A DNA stretch of 64,000 nucleotides from contig JAEBUN010000002.1 of the NCBI GenBank assembly GCA_023014365.1, positions 744,001-808,000 of the forward strand. The letters are read 5' to 3'. Source of the stretch: Lepiota brunneoincarnata (taxonomy: Eukaryota > Basidiomycota > Agaricomycetes > Agaricales > Agaricaceae). The translations under genes and the position numbers were made by a program. A model generated the notes under the pieces. That model was not told where the DNA came from. It worked only from the letters and a program-made list of their open reading frames with translations, and searched no databases. Every line of letters begins with the position of its first letter. Within the stretch, counting starts at the first letter, position 1. This document shows, one piece after another, positions 22,165-34,782 of the stretch.

Positions 22165-23697
22165 ATGGCTGACCCTGCCGCCAGAAAACTCCTCAACGAT
22201 CTCGTCAAACGAGAGGGCCTCGGCAACAAGGTCTGCAACGACTGCAACAACCCCAACCCACAGTGGGCATCTCTGAGGCATGGACAACTACATCGATTGT
22301 CGCTCGTGCTAACGGCTCACTAGCTTTGCTGTGTTCCTATGTCTGCAATGCGCCGGTACACATCGTGGCTTTGGGGTGCACATCAGGTCAGAAACATCCG
22401 CTCGCGCCCTGGGTTGGGGTGTTTAAATTGCGCTCCTAGCTTTGTCCGGTCAGTCACCATGGATGCATGGCAGGAAGACCAACTCAGACGCATGGAGGTG
22501 AACGGTAATCCCCCTATGAGAATCCACAAACAATTTACTTACGCACGTTGTAGCTTGGAGGGAATGCACCCTTTCGCCAGTTCATCAAGTCCTACGAACC
22601 TGTAGACCAGGGAGGATACAAGGAAGGAGCCAGCCCTTACGACACGTACCACTGCTGGGCGGCTACACAGTACAGGGAAAAAGTATGTATCCTATCTTTC
22701 CCCTTCGCGGACCGCATTTGCCTGATGTCGTACCTTCCAACAATAGCTCGATGCGCTTCTGGTTGGAAAAACCTGGTCATCTTCACTTCCACCAGCCAAC
22801 TTCAACACAAAATCTCGATCCGCCTCACCAGGTCCATCGACCGCCCAAGCTCTACGGAAATCCCGTGCCACAAACACTCGCTCGATGACTGCCCGGAGCG
22901 ATTCGCCCTCTTCCTTCACCAGTAGCCCTCCTCCGCAAGGGTCGCCTAGCGCCAACCTCCCAAATGCTAGTGCAGATCAAAAGACCCTGAATGAAACTTA
23001 CTTTGCCAGCCTCGGCAAACTCAACGAGAGTCGTCCCGTTGATTTACCGCCTTCACAGGGTGGACGCTATCAAGGCTTCGGCAGCACACCCAATCCACCA
23101 GCGAATGAACCCCCTTCTTTCAGCCTCTCCTCGGCCAATGCGCCTACGTTGAACGATCTTCAAGAGAACCCCATGGCAGCTTTGAGTAAAGGCTGGTCAT
23201 TGTTCTCCGCTGCTGTCGCCGGCGCAACAAAAGCTGTCTCTGAGAATGTTATTCAACCTGGCATGGAAAAGGTTTCCGATCCGACGTTACAGGCCAGCAT
23301 AAAGGGGTATGTGAGTGAGGCACAGAAGCGAGCGCTAGTGGTCGGGGATGTAGCAAATCAGTGGTCGAAACAACAGCTCGGCATTGACGTAGCGGACACG
23401 GTGTATGGAGTGAAGGAACGAGTACTGGGCGGGCCTTCGAGGGATGGATATGACCAGGTCTCCCCATACGCCGATAACGAGAGCTCGGCACTGTATAATG
23501 GAAATGACGAGGACGATTTCTTTGGTGAATTTGGCCAAGCAAAAGGGGAGGAGTCATCCACAGCACAATGGGCCGGCAGCAATGGTGATCCTACGCCAAC
23601 CTTGGTTGCAACGAGAAGAGTTACGGGTAGTGTCACTTCGCGTACCAAGGCGAAGAAGGATAATGCGGATGACTGGGATGAGTGGAAAGATTTCTAG
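22165..23697 (+). CDS. GCS1: ARF GTPase-activating protein (ArfGAP1/Gcs1 type)
   Basis: Stimulates GTP hydrolysis on ARF at Golgi membranes during COPI coat cycling. Exons 22165-22277, 22324-22386, 22440-22497, 22554-22682 and 22747-23697 give 437 residues. The zinc finger is CNDC-x16-CLQC with the catalytic arginine in GTHRGFGVH, followed by VTMDAWQEDQLRRMEVGGN-type residues. The long C-terminal part contains amphipathic ALPS-like stretches (SKGWSLFSAAVAGATKAV) and ends in the acidic-aromatic DDWDEWKDF, a coatomer-binding-like tail seen in this family. Intron 1 lies inside the zinc finger and uses a GC donor. The start context CACCATGGC is favourable. Confidence 0.92.
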
Positions 23698-23804
23698 TAG
23701 ATAGATAACTCTAATTGAGATCCATCGGTAACACCGGAATCGATGGTCCGGCCGATCAAATATTATGTATACCCAGCGCATACACTTCCACTACCACAAC
23801 AACA

Positions 23805-26140
23805 ATGCGACCGACGACGACGACGCTACACAGGGCTCTACGCGTCACATGCACTCAGCTACCCAGGACCGTTGTTGGGAGTAGCCGGCGGTCATACCAT
23901 GCCTCGGTGCTGCCGTCGCTCGTGTCCACAACTTTACCAGAGTTCCAGGCCAAGTCGGCTGCTATGGATGAACTCGTGAGGGATCTCGAAGAAAAGATGT
24001 CCATGGCCAGACTCGGGGGAGGACCGAAGGCTGCGGAGAGGATGAGGAGTAAAGGGAAGAAGTTGCCTAGGGAGCGGTGAGTGTTAGTTCATCCATATAT
24101 ATACCATACGTTGAGCGTTGGCTGGAACTTGAAATAGACTTGGTCTTCTCCTTGACCCAGACTCACCGTTCCTGGAACTGTCGCCACTCGCCGGCCACGA
24201 TGTCTATCCAGGGGAGTCGATACCAGGAGCGGGGATTATCACAGGTATTGGTCGGATCTCGGGAAGGGAGTGTGTGGTCGTCGTCAATGATGCGACAGTC
24301 AAAGGCGGTTCATATTATCCCTTGACTGTAAAGAAGCATCTGCGTGCACAGGAAATTGCAAGAGAGAATGGGCTTCCTTGCGTTTACGTCGGTGAGCTAT
24401 TCACAACCCCCCCCCCCCCCCCCAAGTTTTATCACAGTTCTTATAGGTGCTTACTCGAAATAGTTGAATCTGGTGGTGCAGCCCTGCCCCACCAAGCCAA
24501 TGTCTTCCCGGACAAAGAACATTTTGGACGTATATTCTACAACATGGTCCGTCTCCCCCCACCGCTTCGCATTGCCTCAGCTTCAATTCCATAACATGTC
24601 CAGGCCCAAATGTCCGCCCTCGGCATACCCCAAATTGCCATTGTACACGGCATATCCGTGGCAGGGGGTGCATACGTCCCTGCGATGGCTGATGAAAACA
24701 TTATCGTCCAGAACCAAGGTCGCATCTTCCTCGCAGGTCCACCACTCGTCAAAGCTGCCACGGGGGAGGAAGTGGACGAGGAGACGTTGGGCGGCGGGTT
24801 GATGCATTCAAGTGAGAGTGGTGTGACGGACCATTTGGCGAGGGATGATGAACATGCGTTGGCGATTGCAAGAGGTGTTGTTGGGGATTTGGGAGAAGCT
24901 GGTGGACGGGGTGTTCCTGTGAGTCGTCCATTTTGGGGTTTTTTTTTTCTTTGTGTGCGGTTGGGCATTGAGTGCCTGCGAGTTGTAGCCCTCAGCTGTC
25001 CCGGAAGGACCATTGTACCCTGCGAAAGAGCTCCATGGGATTGTGGGCACAGATGTGAGACAGTCGTTTGATATGCGGGACATAATCGCTCGTATTGTCG
25101 ATGGTTCGAGGTTCCGAGAATTCAAGAAGGAGTATGGAACCACGATAGTCACCGTAAGTTTCCTTACCATGAACCCAATTGCTCCGTTTATTCAATCCAT
25201 GACAGGGTTTCGCACATATCCACGGGTACCCAGTCGGAATTGTCGCCAACAACGGAATACTCTTTTCACCCTCTGCCCTCAAAGCCACACACTTCATCGA
25301 ACTCTGCTCGCAGCGGCAGATACCCCTATTGTTCCTGGTGAACGTCACTGGTTACATGGTAGGTTCCAAGGCCGAGAAGGGCGGCATTGCGAAAGATGGT
25401 TAGCATACGGCGGCGCCACGACGAAAGCATTCATTCTAATCTTTTGTTTTTGATATTCACAGGTGCCAAGATGGTTAGGGCAGTGGCATGTGCCGACGTA
25501 CCCAAACTGACAGTGATCGTCGGAGGCAGTTTCGGGGCGGGGAACTACGGTGTGATGTCTCCTCTCTCTCGAGTCATATCCCCATTGCTAATCAGTCGTC
25601 AATTAGGAATGGCAGGCAGGGCAGTACGTAACTCAGTCGTGACCCCCCCTCCCCCAATCATCATTTCTATTTCTAGTACTCCCCTCGCTTCTTGTGGATG
25701 TGGCCGGTGAGTTTCATTGCTTACGTGTTCTCTTCTGATAATTAATGATGATACCAGAACGCAAAAGTATCAGTCATGGGTTCAGCCCAACTCTCTCAAG
25801 TGATGACGACAGTGTCCAAGTCAGCACTACTCCTACTCCTTATCTTACCTCTCCATTCTGACGGCCTTCCTTCCCCCCGATTCGTCGTATCTTTCGCTCA
25901 CACACACACAGAGACCCGGCACAGCATGCCTCCCTCAAATCAGAAATCGAGAACCAATCAGTGGCGCTATATTCTACTGCCCGTCTGTGGGACGACGGTA
26001 TCATCAAACCCACGGATACGCGAGATGTTCTTGGGTTGGGTCTTGGGATCGTGAATCGGGAGCGGATGCTCCGTGGGAAGCAGTCCGGGAGTACGACTTG
26101 GGATCAGAGCCACAACGGATTTGGTGTGTTCAGAATGTGA
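23805..26140 (+). CDS. MCCC2: Methylcrotonoyl-CoA carboxylase beta subunit, mitochondrial
   Basis: Carboxyltransferase subunit of the biotin enzyme that carboxylates 3-methylcrotonyl-CoA in mitochondrial leucine breakdown. Eleven exons (23805-24076, 24138-24391, 24464-24546, 24604-24918, 24989-25153, 25206-25398, 25463-25549, 25607-25623, 25677-25706, 25758-25819, 25912-26140) give 568 residues, full length for the family. Presequence: [20 protein letters not shown]. Landmarks: [82 protein letters not shown] and the terminal NGFGVFRM. Exon 8 is only 17 nt. Intron 2 contains a 17-C run (24407-24423). The biotin-carrying alpha subunit is not in this window. Confidence 0.96.
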
Positions 26141-26230
26141 AGAAATTCTCGTAGATAGGGGCTTTGTGGGGTTGCGGGTCCACACAGTTACATAGTAATA
26201 CATACTTGGATCTCGGGATCTTGCTCTCGT

Positions 26231-29200
26231 TTACAACCCCCTCCAAGTCAAGGTTTTTCCCAGCTCAACACTCCCCTTTAACCTCAAGTCACTCGACGAA
26301 GCAGCAACATGAACCACAAACACTCCCTTCTCCGCAATCCAATGCGCAGCTCTGTCATCATAGAATCCCAACGCTTCCCTATCAAGATCCAACGTAACGA
26401 TCTTGCTCTTTCCGGGCCCCAGCGTTACTTTGGTAAAGCCCTTGAACTCTTTCACAGGCCGGGGTAACGAAGCCTCCTCGTCAGATATATACACCTGAGC
26501 GGTCTCCCGTCCCTCGACATTCCCAGTATTCTTGAGCGTGAATGTTACAGTAAAGTTGCCTTCGTCTGAGATCGTCGAAGACTTGAGATCGGAGTATTCA
26601 AAAGTGGTATAGGAGAGCCCGAAGCCGAAGGGGAAGAGTGGAGCGAGCTTTCGGATCTCGTAACCTCTGTACCCCACAAATATGCCCTTATCAAGTGCAA
26701 GTCAGATTTACAGCCTTCATCGTTATGGGGGGGAGAGAGCGAGAGAGACTTCTCGATGACATACTTCGTTGTATAGAATCTTTCCAAATTCTTGGCCCTT
26801 GTCACTGTATGATGGATATGACGGGGAATCTTCAAGGCGCCGACTACGTCATTGATGAGCGCGGAAAATGGAGCAAAACTTTAGAACAAATACCGACGGG
26901 AATGTCAAAGGTAGTTTACCACAGGGGTTGACTTTACCAAAGAGAACATCTGCGAGCCCATTTCCGAGCTCATTTCCCCCGAAGAAGGCCTATTCGTAAA
27001 CTATCAGGGGCTGGTCCGATAAGATAATTATCATAAAGCTTTCTTACTTGAACGAGCGTACTCGCTTCAGAGATCCACGGCATTGTTACAGGAGTACCAG
27101 ATTGGTTGACAACAATGGTATTGGGATTTGCTTTCAAGACCTCGGAAACCAGCGTGTCCGTAAGGCCAGGTAAACTGTAGCTGGATCAGTCTGTGCACTG
27201 TTGCTGGCGAACACCACTCACTCCATATCAGGCCGATCGAAACCTTCGCTCTCGAGGCTGCAAGTAGTTAGTTAACGCTTGGTCACCTTAGGAATGATAT
27301 GATACGAACTCGTGATTGAGACCAATGACCAGGATAACCACTAAAGTTTAATTTAGGTTTAATATTCTCCGCGTTGTGGAATCCTACGTACCTTCGGCGT
27401 CCTTGGCCAACTCAACGGCGTGTGAGCTCAGTATCCGGAGCAATCTTCCGCGCCCCACCCAAGCGTATACCACCCCAGCATTTGAATGGCGCACCTCGCG
27501 CAGCGAATTCTGCGTTCGCTAGACGGACCTCTAGGTTATATACATGGCCGGCTTTGAGACCTGGTACAGTGGCTCTGACGTCGACGGTGCCCAACCCAAA
27601 GAATGACTCCCCTTGCTGTGGATCGGTGCTCAGGTCGATGACTAGTTTGTTCTCGAGGAACAAGTTTGCTCGCCCAGCAACGTTGAGACTGAACTCCCAG
27701 TCTCCATCTTCATTGGGTGTAAATTTAGTTGAAAACTAGATGAAACAGAAAAGTCAGAGTCGCGACAGAGTGCTCGAGGTTTGATATTACATACCCGGAT
27801 CCAGCAAACGTCGTTCACATTCTCGTCCTGGCCCTAAATCAGACGAAGGGTGATAAGCGGGATTAGAAATGAAGATCGTACAACATGGTCCATCAGGAGG
27901 CATTCGGTTGATGGTGTAGTCGTGCTCCAAATCGCAGAAGCGAGTGCAGACGAGAAGCTTGGTGCAAGGCTAATGAAATCGCCTAAAGGAGCTTCGTTCC
28001 AGAATTCTAGGAGGGCACCAGCGGCCCCGTTACCAAGTTGAATATGTGGATTAAGAAGGGGAAGGTGCTTGTGCGTCACTGCTCCAATGGTGTAGGCAAC
28101 ATGGGCACCGATCTCCTTGGCCACATTTTGGATTCCTTCGAGAGGAGAGACGGAGTATGTGGACAATAATCGGGCGGATCCTCCTCCAGATACCATTGCA
28201 GTGGCTGCGTTAGGCCCGATGACCACGATATTCTTGGTCGTATTGGAGAGTGGAAGGAGTCTCTTCTCGTTCTTTAGGAGTACTATGGCATCCCCAGCTG
28301 CTTCTCTGAGCAATTGTCGTAACTCTGGCGTATCGACGGAACCCTCTGGCATATCAAAGGGAACACCCGAGTCAACCCCGCGCTTGACAAGTTCTAAAAC
28401 CTGGACCGGGGTCTCGGAAAGTAACTCTCTCTCAGTGCAGCCCCGAGGACTTACCTTGCGGGCCCGGGCATCTATATCCCAAGGAAAAACCTTTTGAGCG
28501 AGGACTGCTCTTTCAAGCGCCTTTCCACGCATAACCGAAGGTCCGCTGTTATTCCTTTGTCAGTAGTCAATTCAAAGCTCGAGGTGATGCTCATACGGCA
28601 TTTCAAGGTCAAGGCCCGCTTTGATACTCTCGGATGTACTATATACCCCAATCCAATCACTCATTATCATTCCTAAGGTGTGTGAAGCAGTCAAGGTCTG
28701 ATTCTTGTAGCGATGCACCATACCTTTATAGCCCCATTCCTGTTCCTGGGCGATCAGCAATTGCTGGTCAGTAAACAGTTATATGCACGCTGACCTTTCG
28801 CAAAATATCGTCGAGTAGGGCTTTGTCTTCAGAAACATGTAAACCGTTGACGCGATTGTATCTGAATGACAGACGACTCTTTGATTATCTTAACTTGATG
28901 ATACTACAATGGGTTGCACGTACGCAGACATCACTGCCCACGGGTTGGAATGTTTAATCGCAATTTGGAATGGCTTGAGATAGATCTCTCGTAGTGCCCT
29001 TTCGCTGACTTCACCTGAACATACGAAACAGGCTCAGAGCACGTACTTAGGGGGCAGAGGCCGCGCACTAACTGCTGATAGAAAACCTAGCGGAGATCTA
29101 CGTTAACAAGAAGTGGGGTCACAATAAAGGTGGACTTGCCTCTGAAACTCCTGATCATTAGCAACAAAGTGCTTTGCAGTGGCACTGATTCCTTTCGATT

Positions 29201-29822
29201 GCAGGCCGTTGATATACGCAGCTGCGATCGTTCCGTTCAGGTGCGGGTCCTCGGCGAAAGATTCAAACCCTCGACCACCGAGGGGAGATCGTTGTGTATT
29301 TATTGTTGGTGCGAGGAGAACGTGGACTCCTGCCTCAAATGTGAGGTCATGCAAAAAAACGGTGGGTGATGGGATTCGAAACCTTTCGCGCGAGCCTCGT
29401 CGGCCAATGCCTTCCCCACGCGCTCCGCAAGTCCAATGTCAAAGGATGAACCCAAACCGGTTGAACAAGGAAAGCAGCTCGAGGGAGTGCCGTTGAAAAC
29501 TTGGGGAGGTCGACCAGCTGTCTTCAATTCTCTTAGTTACTAAAACTCACAGTAGAAGCCGCGCACGCCATTAGGTCCTTGTTAAAATAAAATAAAAACA
29601 TCAAGCTAAAGTCGGTATGTATATCCAAGAACACGAACCATCGCTCAGCTTTATCGACGGGACCCCAGCGTTCGCGAATTGTACTGTATTCCACCATCCC
29701 TGTGCATATATCAGTATGTCAATGGGCTATGGGGACTGAATTACCAATCCGGTAAGGAGTTTGATTTTCTCCGGCAGGGTCAATTCCTTCAAGGCCTTTT
29801 CAACGTCAAATTCCGCAGGCAT
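26231..29822 (-). CDS. GH3 beta-glucosidase with PA14 insert
   Basis: Retaining beta-glucosidase of glycoside hydrolase family 3. The start [19 protein letters not shown] has no signal peptide, so it is probably cytosolic, unlike secreted cellobiases. Many small exons; clear blocks are the N-domain (SDGPNGVRG, then [34 protein letters not shown] and [13 protein letters not shown]), the nucleophile motif [11 protein letters not shown] with Asp at 28658-28656, the C-domain ([23 protein letters not shown]), a PA14-type domain about 28000-27400 ([17 protein letters not shown],…WGGIRLGG), then PGLTDTL, the remainder of the C-domain ([18 protein letters not shown]) and a terminal fibronectin-III-like domain from [15 protein letters not shown]. 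Order and PA14 position match fungal intracellular GH3 enzymes. Exon borders in the 5' third are approximate. Confidence 0.9.
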
Positions 29823-30110
29823 GACTTCCGACTTGAGTGCTAAGGTGGTAGTGCTCTCTTCTTGAAGAGATATCCCTTATATGACGGACAAAGCTCGGAA
29901 GTTCGAAGTCTCCTAGCGTCATGGGGTTTCCTGCTGGGAAAAGATCCAGAGGCTGGCATCCCACAAAGAACCCTCAGAACAAACACTACTTACACGGCTG
30001 TTTCTCAAGACGAGTTCAGCGATCACGTGATATTTCTCGCATCAAATCTCCACTCAAGCCCACCTTTGCGGCGCTGCATGCCACCCATCTTCAGTTGCCG
30101 ATGCGCGTAG
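29823..30110. promoter_or_regulatory. Divergent promoter, GH3 gene / MLH3
   Basis: 288 bp between divergent starts. GATCACGTGATA at about 30020-30031 is a palindromic CACGTG site. No obvious TATA box. Confidence 0.4.
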
Positions 30111-33100
30111 ATGAAACCAAATGAGTATCGCGAGCCTGGTTCCAATAACACTGAGCCTCGAATCCACAAGCTCGATGACGCTACGCGTGCCAAAATACGT
30201 TCAACGCAGATCCTGACTACCCTTCCTCAAATCGTTTCGGAGCTGGTACAAAACTCTCTCGACGCGAAAGCGAAACACATTGATGTTGGCATTGATTGTG
30301 ATGACTGGATGTGCTGGGTGCGAGACGATGGGCTAGGTATTAGCAAACAGGATCTTGAAGTCTTTGCAACAGGGGGACACCGGTGCACGGTATTGTACGC
30401 TTCACAACTTTCCCTGCACGTTCGTCTTGTTTTACCAGGCATCCACAAGACACCTCGAAAGAATATACCCCAGGGTCAATAAATGCCCTATCAACATACG
30501 GCTTCCGTGGAGAAGGTGGCTATTTCTACGTCTCCATTCTCCGTACGCGAATAATCGGATATAGCTTTGGCGTCTGCTGCTCAAATTTCCTGTCTTGAGA
30601 TTGCTTCACGTTCTTCTAAGGCGCACACAACATGGAGTGTTATTACAAAAGTGGGTGCGAGCCAAGGATCAGGTTCCGTGATAGATTTTAATCGGGGGAG
30701 CCCCGCTTAGGGTGGTCGAGACCTATACAAAGGCGAAGCTATTCGCTGGCGGAGGGAGTCCCCGGGCACCGTAGTTTGCGTAAGAGACGCATTTTTCAAT
30801 GTATGCTTGAAATTCTTAGGAAGGTGTACCAATAATGAAACGCTCTCCCCAGCTGCCTGTTCGACGTCTTTCGCACCCTTCCGCTACGAAGGCTTGGGAC
30901 CTGGTTCGGCAGGAGATTGAAGTGTATGCGCTGATTTCCCCATCAGTTTCTTTCACACTGGAAGACCTCCGCAAGACCCAGTATCATGGCGTCAAAGATC
31001 GCAAGATACGGATTCCCAAGGTTGGTACAATTCCGGAGCATGATGCGATGAAATAACGCTGACCATGTCCTCTCATGTCAGACTTCATCAACCTTGGCCA
31101 CTTTCCGACATCTCTATGGCCGGGCGTTGACCGAGGTAGGTCCCAAATTATTCGGAGGAAGGATTAAAATCCGATTTGGCACAGCGCGTCGAGTCAATTA
31201 ATCTTGTTAAAGGACAATTGGAGCTGGAAGGATTCATTAGTCTTCATGGCGCTTCCTCGAAGGTGAGCGGGCATTCACTGACCGGCTAGAAGTCCACAAA
31301 CCCCCCTCACCCAGGCTTATCAGTTTCTCTGTAAGGGCGTGTGAGCCTCGTGGTGATTTAGCTAATCCCTTTCAAGACATTAATTACCACCCCATTACTG
31401 TGTGTGACTTGCATAGGGCCAGTCGATGTCCCAATTCTCTTCAAGTAGTTTCGGCAAAAACGTAAGTTCGTTCTGGGTCTCCATCATTCGAGCACATACA
31501 GATAACGTACTAGTCTCTTGATGACCGAGACGAGGACAGCGCGGCACGATCCGGTTTGCATCCTGTCTTTCCTAGACGTGCTTGATATATTATATTCATG
31601 TGAACCCCAGGCTCCCGCCGTTCCCCACGTAAAAGTGAGAAGAAGCCGGCATATGTACTCAATATTCTAGTCCCTCCCGACGAGGTAGATAATAGTGTCG
31701 ACCCCAGTAAAGCTATTATTGAGTTCCAGGTCCGTATTTTACTTTGGATGCACTCATTACTATAAACTGACACATGGGCGCGTCTACTGAGCTTAGAATA
31801 AGCCCTCCGTTATCTCTTTTTTGGTCAATGCTGTTCGAGACTTTCTCCAAAAATACGGGTTTATGTTTCCAGAGAGCCCGAGCTTGACACAAACGAGTGA
31901 CACACCTCACAAACGAAGGAGGGTATTTACGGCTGAGGGTGCCGATGACGCGAAGCCAGGGCCATCATCGTCACAATTTCCAGCCATCGAATCGGCCGTT
32001 GAATCGTTCCCATCGGCTCCCCCGCAACTACTGTGTAAACCCGTACGTTTCTGCCTTTCTACAAGTTGCCTGAAATTGAAAAATCACTGGAGGATGCCAG
32101 AGGAACGGAGCCTTTGGCTAATTTTGCACAAGAACAAGTATTAGAGGATTCCCTATCATATGTTAAAACCTCTCTCATCGGTGCATATGGATCAGGGGCG
32201 GTTAGACCTGCCGAAACGGGATACAATATGAGGCGGACTATTGTTTCATCACGTTTTGGCATTGCCACATCTGTCCCCGCATGGCTACTTAGTGCCCTGG
32301 AGGTATTTTTTCGATATCCAAAACGGTCCAACTGCGCGGTCCCACTCACTTCCTTACGTAGGCCAATAATTCATATTTACCCCTAGAATCAAGGATACCG
32401 TCAGTCTCTTCGTCATTGGTACACAATCCGCCACCAGCGGAGCGTGGGACGAGGACCACGGCGCAGCAGCATCATTCTTGCCAATCAACATGCCCACACT
32501 CAATCACTTTGGTTTCGGAAAATCAAAATCCCATGTCCCATTTCTTTACAAGAGCCGATCTATCTTTCGCAAGGATCATCGGCCAAGTGGACCAGAAGTT
32601 TATCGCTTGCTTAATTACCAGACAGAGCACCACAGATCATGTGTCCGGGGAGCCAAGAAGCGACACGGAGGAAGGGCCTGTAGTCTCCGAGACCTCAACT
32701 CTTATTCTCATAGATCAGCATGCCGCTGACGAACGTGTTCGCGTGGAAGGGTTCCTCAAGGAGTTGTGCTTGGGATTCCTGCGCAATTGGGACAGTGAAG
32801 AAGATGCCGTTCAAGGAGTCAAACTCAGGGTTCTTGCACCTCCGAAGCCTGTACTTGTGACTTGGCACGAATTACAGTTGTTGAAAGAGTCGACAGAGGT
32901 TCGTGAAGCGTTCCGAAATTGGGGCATCCGCCTCACAAGTTACTCCACACCCGGCCCACGAACCGAAATATCCTCAACGGATACTGACAATAATGGATAC
33001 GGACAAATATTGGTGGAGGCTATACCTGAGGTTGTTGGTGACAAGGTAAATTTTACCCCGATCCGAAGCTGTTGTCGCTTACCCAAAGCATCCACCCGAT

Positions 33101-33615
33101 CCCAGCTCCTGCAAGAAGACCAGTTGCAGGATTTAATCAAAGGATTCCTCGCACAGCTGCAGACGGATCTACTTTCCTTTTCCAGCCCTTCCAGGGTGAA
33201 TCCAAGCCAGGAAGCTGACAAGGACGAGTTCCTGTGGCTAAAGGCCCTTCGTTGCTGTCCCCAGCCGCTACTGGACCTGATAAACTCGAAGGCATGTCGG
33301 GGTAATGCTGGCTCTCCTTGCTGAATTTATGGTCCACTGACACACAGTGGACTTTAGGAGCGATCATGTTTAATGATACCTTGACAGTTGACCAATGCGA
33401 GAGCTTGGTACATCGGCTTGCCCTAACTGCATACCCTTTCCAATGTGCCCATGGACGGTGAGTTATGAGAGTATTCCGCTACTGTTCGCCCGGCTCAACC
33501 GCCTTCTTCTCGGACAAGTCCATCTTTGGTACCCCTCATCGAACTTGGGGCTGGATTGGGAAGCTTGGGACCGAGACCGGCAGCGCCTTGTGACTGGTCG
33601 AAGCTAGAAAATTAG
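30111..33615 (+). CDS. MLH3: DNA mismatch repair protein MLH3
   Basis: MutL-family endonuclease subunit; with MLH1 it resolves meiotic crossovers and assists mismatch repair in the nucleus. First exons: 30111-30382, 30439-30515, 30565-30650, 30711-30800 and 30853 onward; last exon 33519-33615. N-terminal GHKL ATPase motifs: SELVQNSLDAKA, RDDGLGIS, TGGHR, and STYGFRGEALAS, followed by SPGTVVCVRDAFFNLPVRRL and the transducer AYVLNILVPPDE. A disordered linker covers about 31900-32500. The C-terminal domain has the metal-binding endonuclease motif DQHAADERVRVE (32713-32748; DQHA-x2-E-x4-E intact), ACRGAIMFND, and the zinc ligand region FQCAHGRPSLVPL, split by the last intron. Middle exons (31300-32500) are only roughly placed. 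Confidence 0.92.
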
Positions 33616-34158
33616 GGGGATTGGGCAAGTGGATGGAAGAAGACATTTCTTTGTTTCCGTGTTCTATGAATAACCTCTCGACAATTGAGAGTTGTCTGGG
33701 CTTCGAAGTCCCGAGGGCATTAGAACGGAGAAAAAGACAAGAATGGGTTTTTCTGCTCAAGTGCCAGAATAATGCTTCAATAATGTATGGTCCTGGTAAC
33801 CGCGTAGTGTTTCGTGAATTGGAGACGGTAGCGACATTAGTATGCTCTTGCCTAGAGGAGCTAGATGACGCACAAACTCCAACGACTAATGATTGGAGCA
33901 CACTGAGGCGCTGAAGAGTGTGGAGGGACGCAGCTCACCTTGTGCCCCAAATGGGCAACAGCCGAGCCACAATAGGGCGTGGGATTGTGTGATATCACGT
34001 GGAGAGTACTGCTTGTCGCGTGACGTCAGGTTCCGGGTCAATCCGTTCACAAGACGTCATGCATTTATAACCTGATTGGTACTCAGCATCTCACGTTTTC
34101 TCATCGACAACTTGAACTGCTTAATCGCCACACCCACCTATCGCTATATTTCACAACA
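33616..34158. promoter_or_regulatory. MLH3 3' flank and RTC3 promoter
   Basis: 543 bp. The left half has an unconvincing plus-strand frame (33621-33914) with no domain. The right half looks like an inducible promoter for RTC3: a perfect cAMP-response-type palindrome TGACGTCA at 34021-34028, a half-site GACGTCA near 34053, TTTATAA at 34064-34070 and ATTGGT (inverted CCAAT) at 34075-34080, with the start codon at 34159. Confidence 0.55.
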
Positions 34159-34782
34159 ATGCCCAAGAATCTCACCCGCGTCGTCTACAAACCCGATCCC
34201 CAATCAACTGACGAATACATGGTCTACGTCGAACCCGAGGAGGTGTGTCGCATGATCTATGGAATTCCATCCACACAAGCGCTTATCTCTCTCTCTCTCT
34301 CTCTCTTCGTTTATTGTACAGTATCGCAAATGGAAAGCAGGAGGTAATTCATATTCTGACTTGTATTGGAACTTATGGCTGACCTACGTCGCTTGCTTCC
34401 AGACAAGTAAATAAACTCTCCTATATGCGCGATCGTGCAGCCGCTGATAAGTTGATCATCAGTTCGATTCCGCTCGTAGATATTGTCGACTGTAAGCAAT
34501 CGCTTCGGATGGTATACGCAGATTTTGATATGCCACTTAGCTTTCTCTGTTTACCATACTGGGCAAGGAACCCAAGGGATCCAGAAGAAGCCTTCAAACC
34601 AGCAACTCGAAACCATCTTCGGGAGTCACAAAGACACCGACGTCATAAAGATGATACTGAATCTTGGAAATGCTCAACATGGCGAACTCGGAACTTCTAG
34701 CGGCTCCTACAGTAATATGAACGTTGCCCGTGGAAATGCCACGATAGACACCAGGGGGGGGAGGAACCTGAGTGGTGTTTAA
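34159..34782 (+). CDS. RTC3: SBDS N-domain small protein, RTC3/YHR087W-like
   Basis: Single-domain relative of the SBDS ribosome-maturation factor's N-terminal domain; the yeast homologue is stress-responsive and linked to RNA metabolism. Five exons: 34159-34242, 34322-34343, 34403-34406, 34463-34491 and 34541-34782; total 126 residues. The sequence reads MPKNLTRVVYKPDPQSTDEY, EYRKWKAGDNSIPLVDIVDS, HTGQGTQGIQKKPSNQQLE and ends ARGNATIDTRGGRNLSGV, matching the family along its whole length. Exon 3 is four nucleotides; omitting it shifts the frame between KAG and SIPLVD. Intron 1 contains a CT microsatellite (34287-34306). Confidence 0.9.

Noticed and set aside
33621..33914. 97-residue plus frame after MLH3
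   Set aside because: No recognisable domain, starts 6 bp after the MLH3 stop and a similar-length frame exists on the opposite strand.
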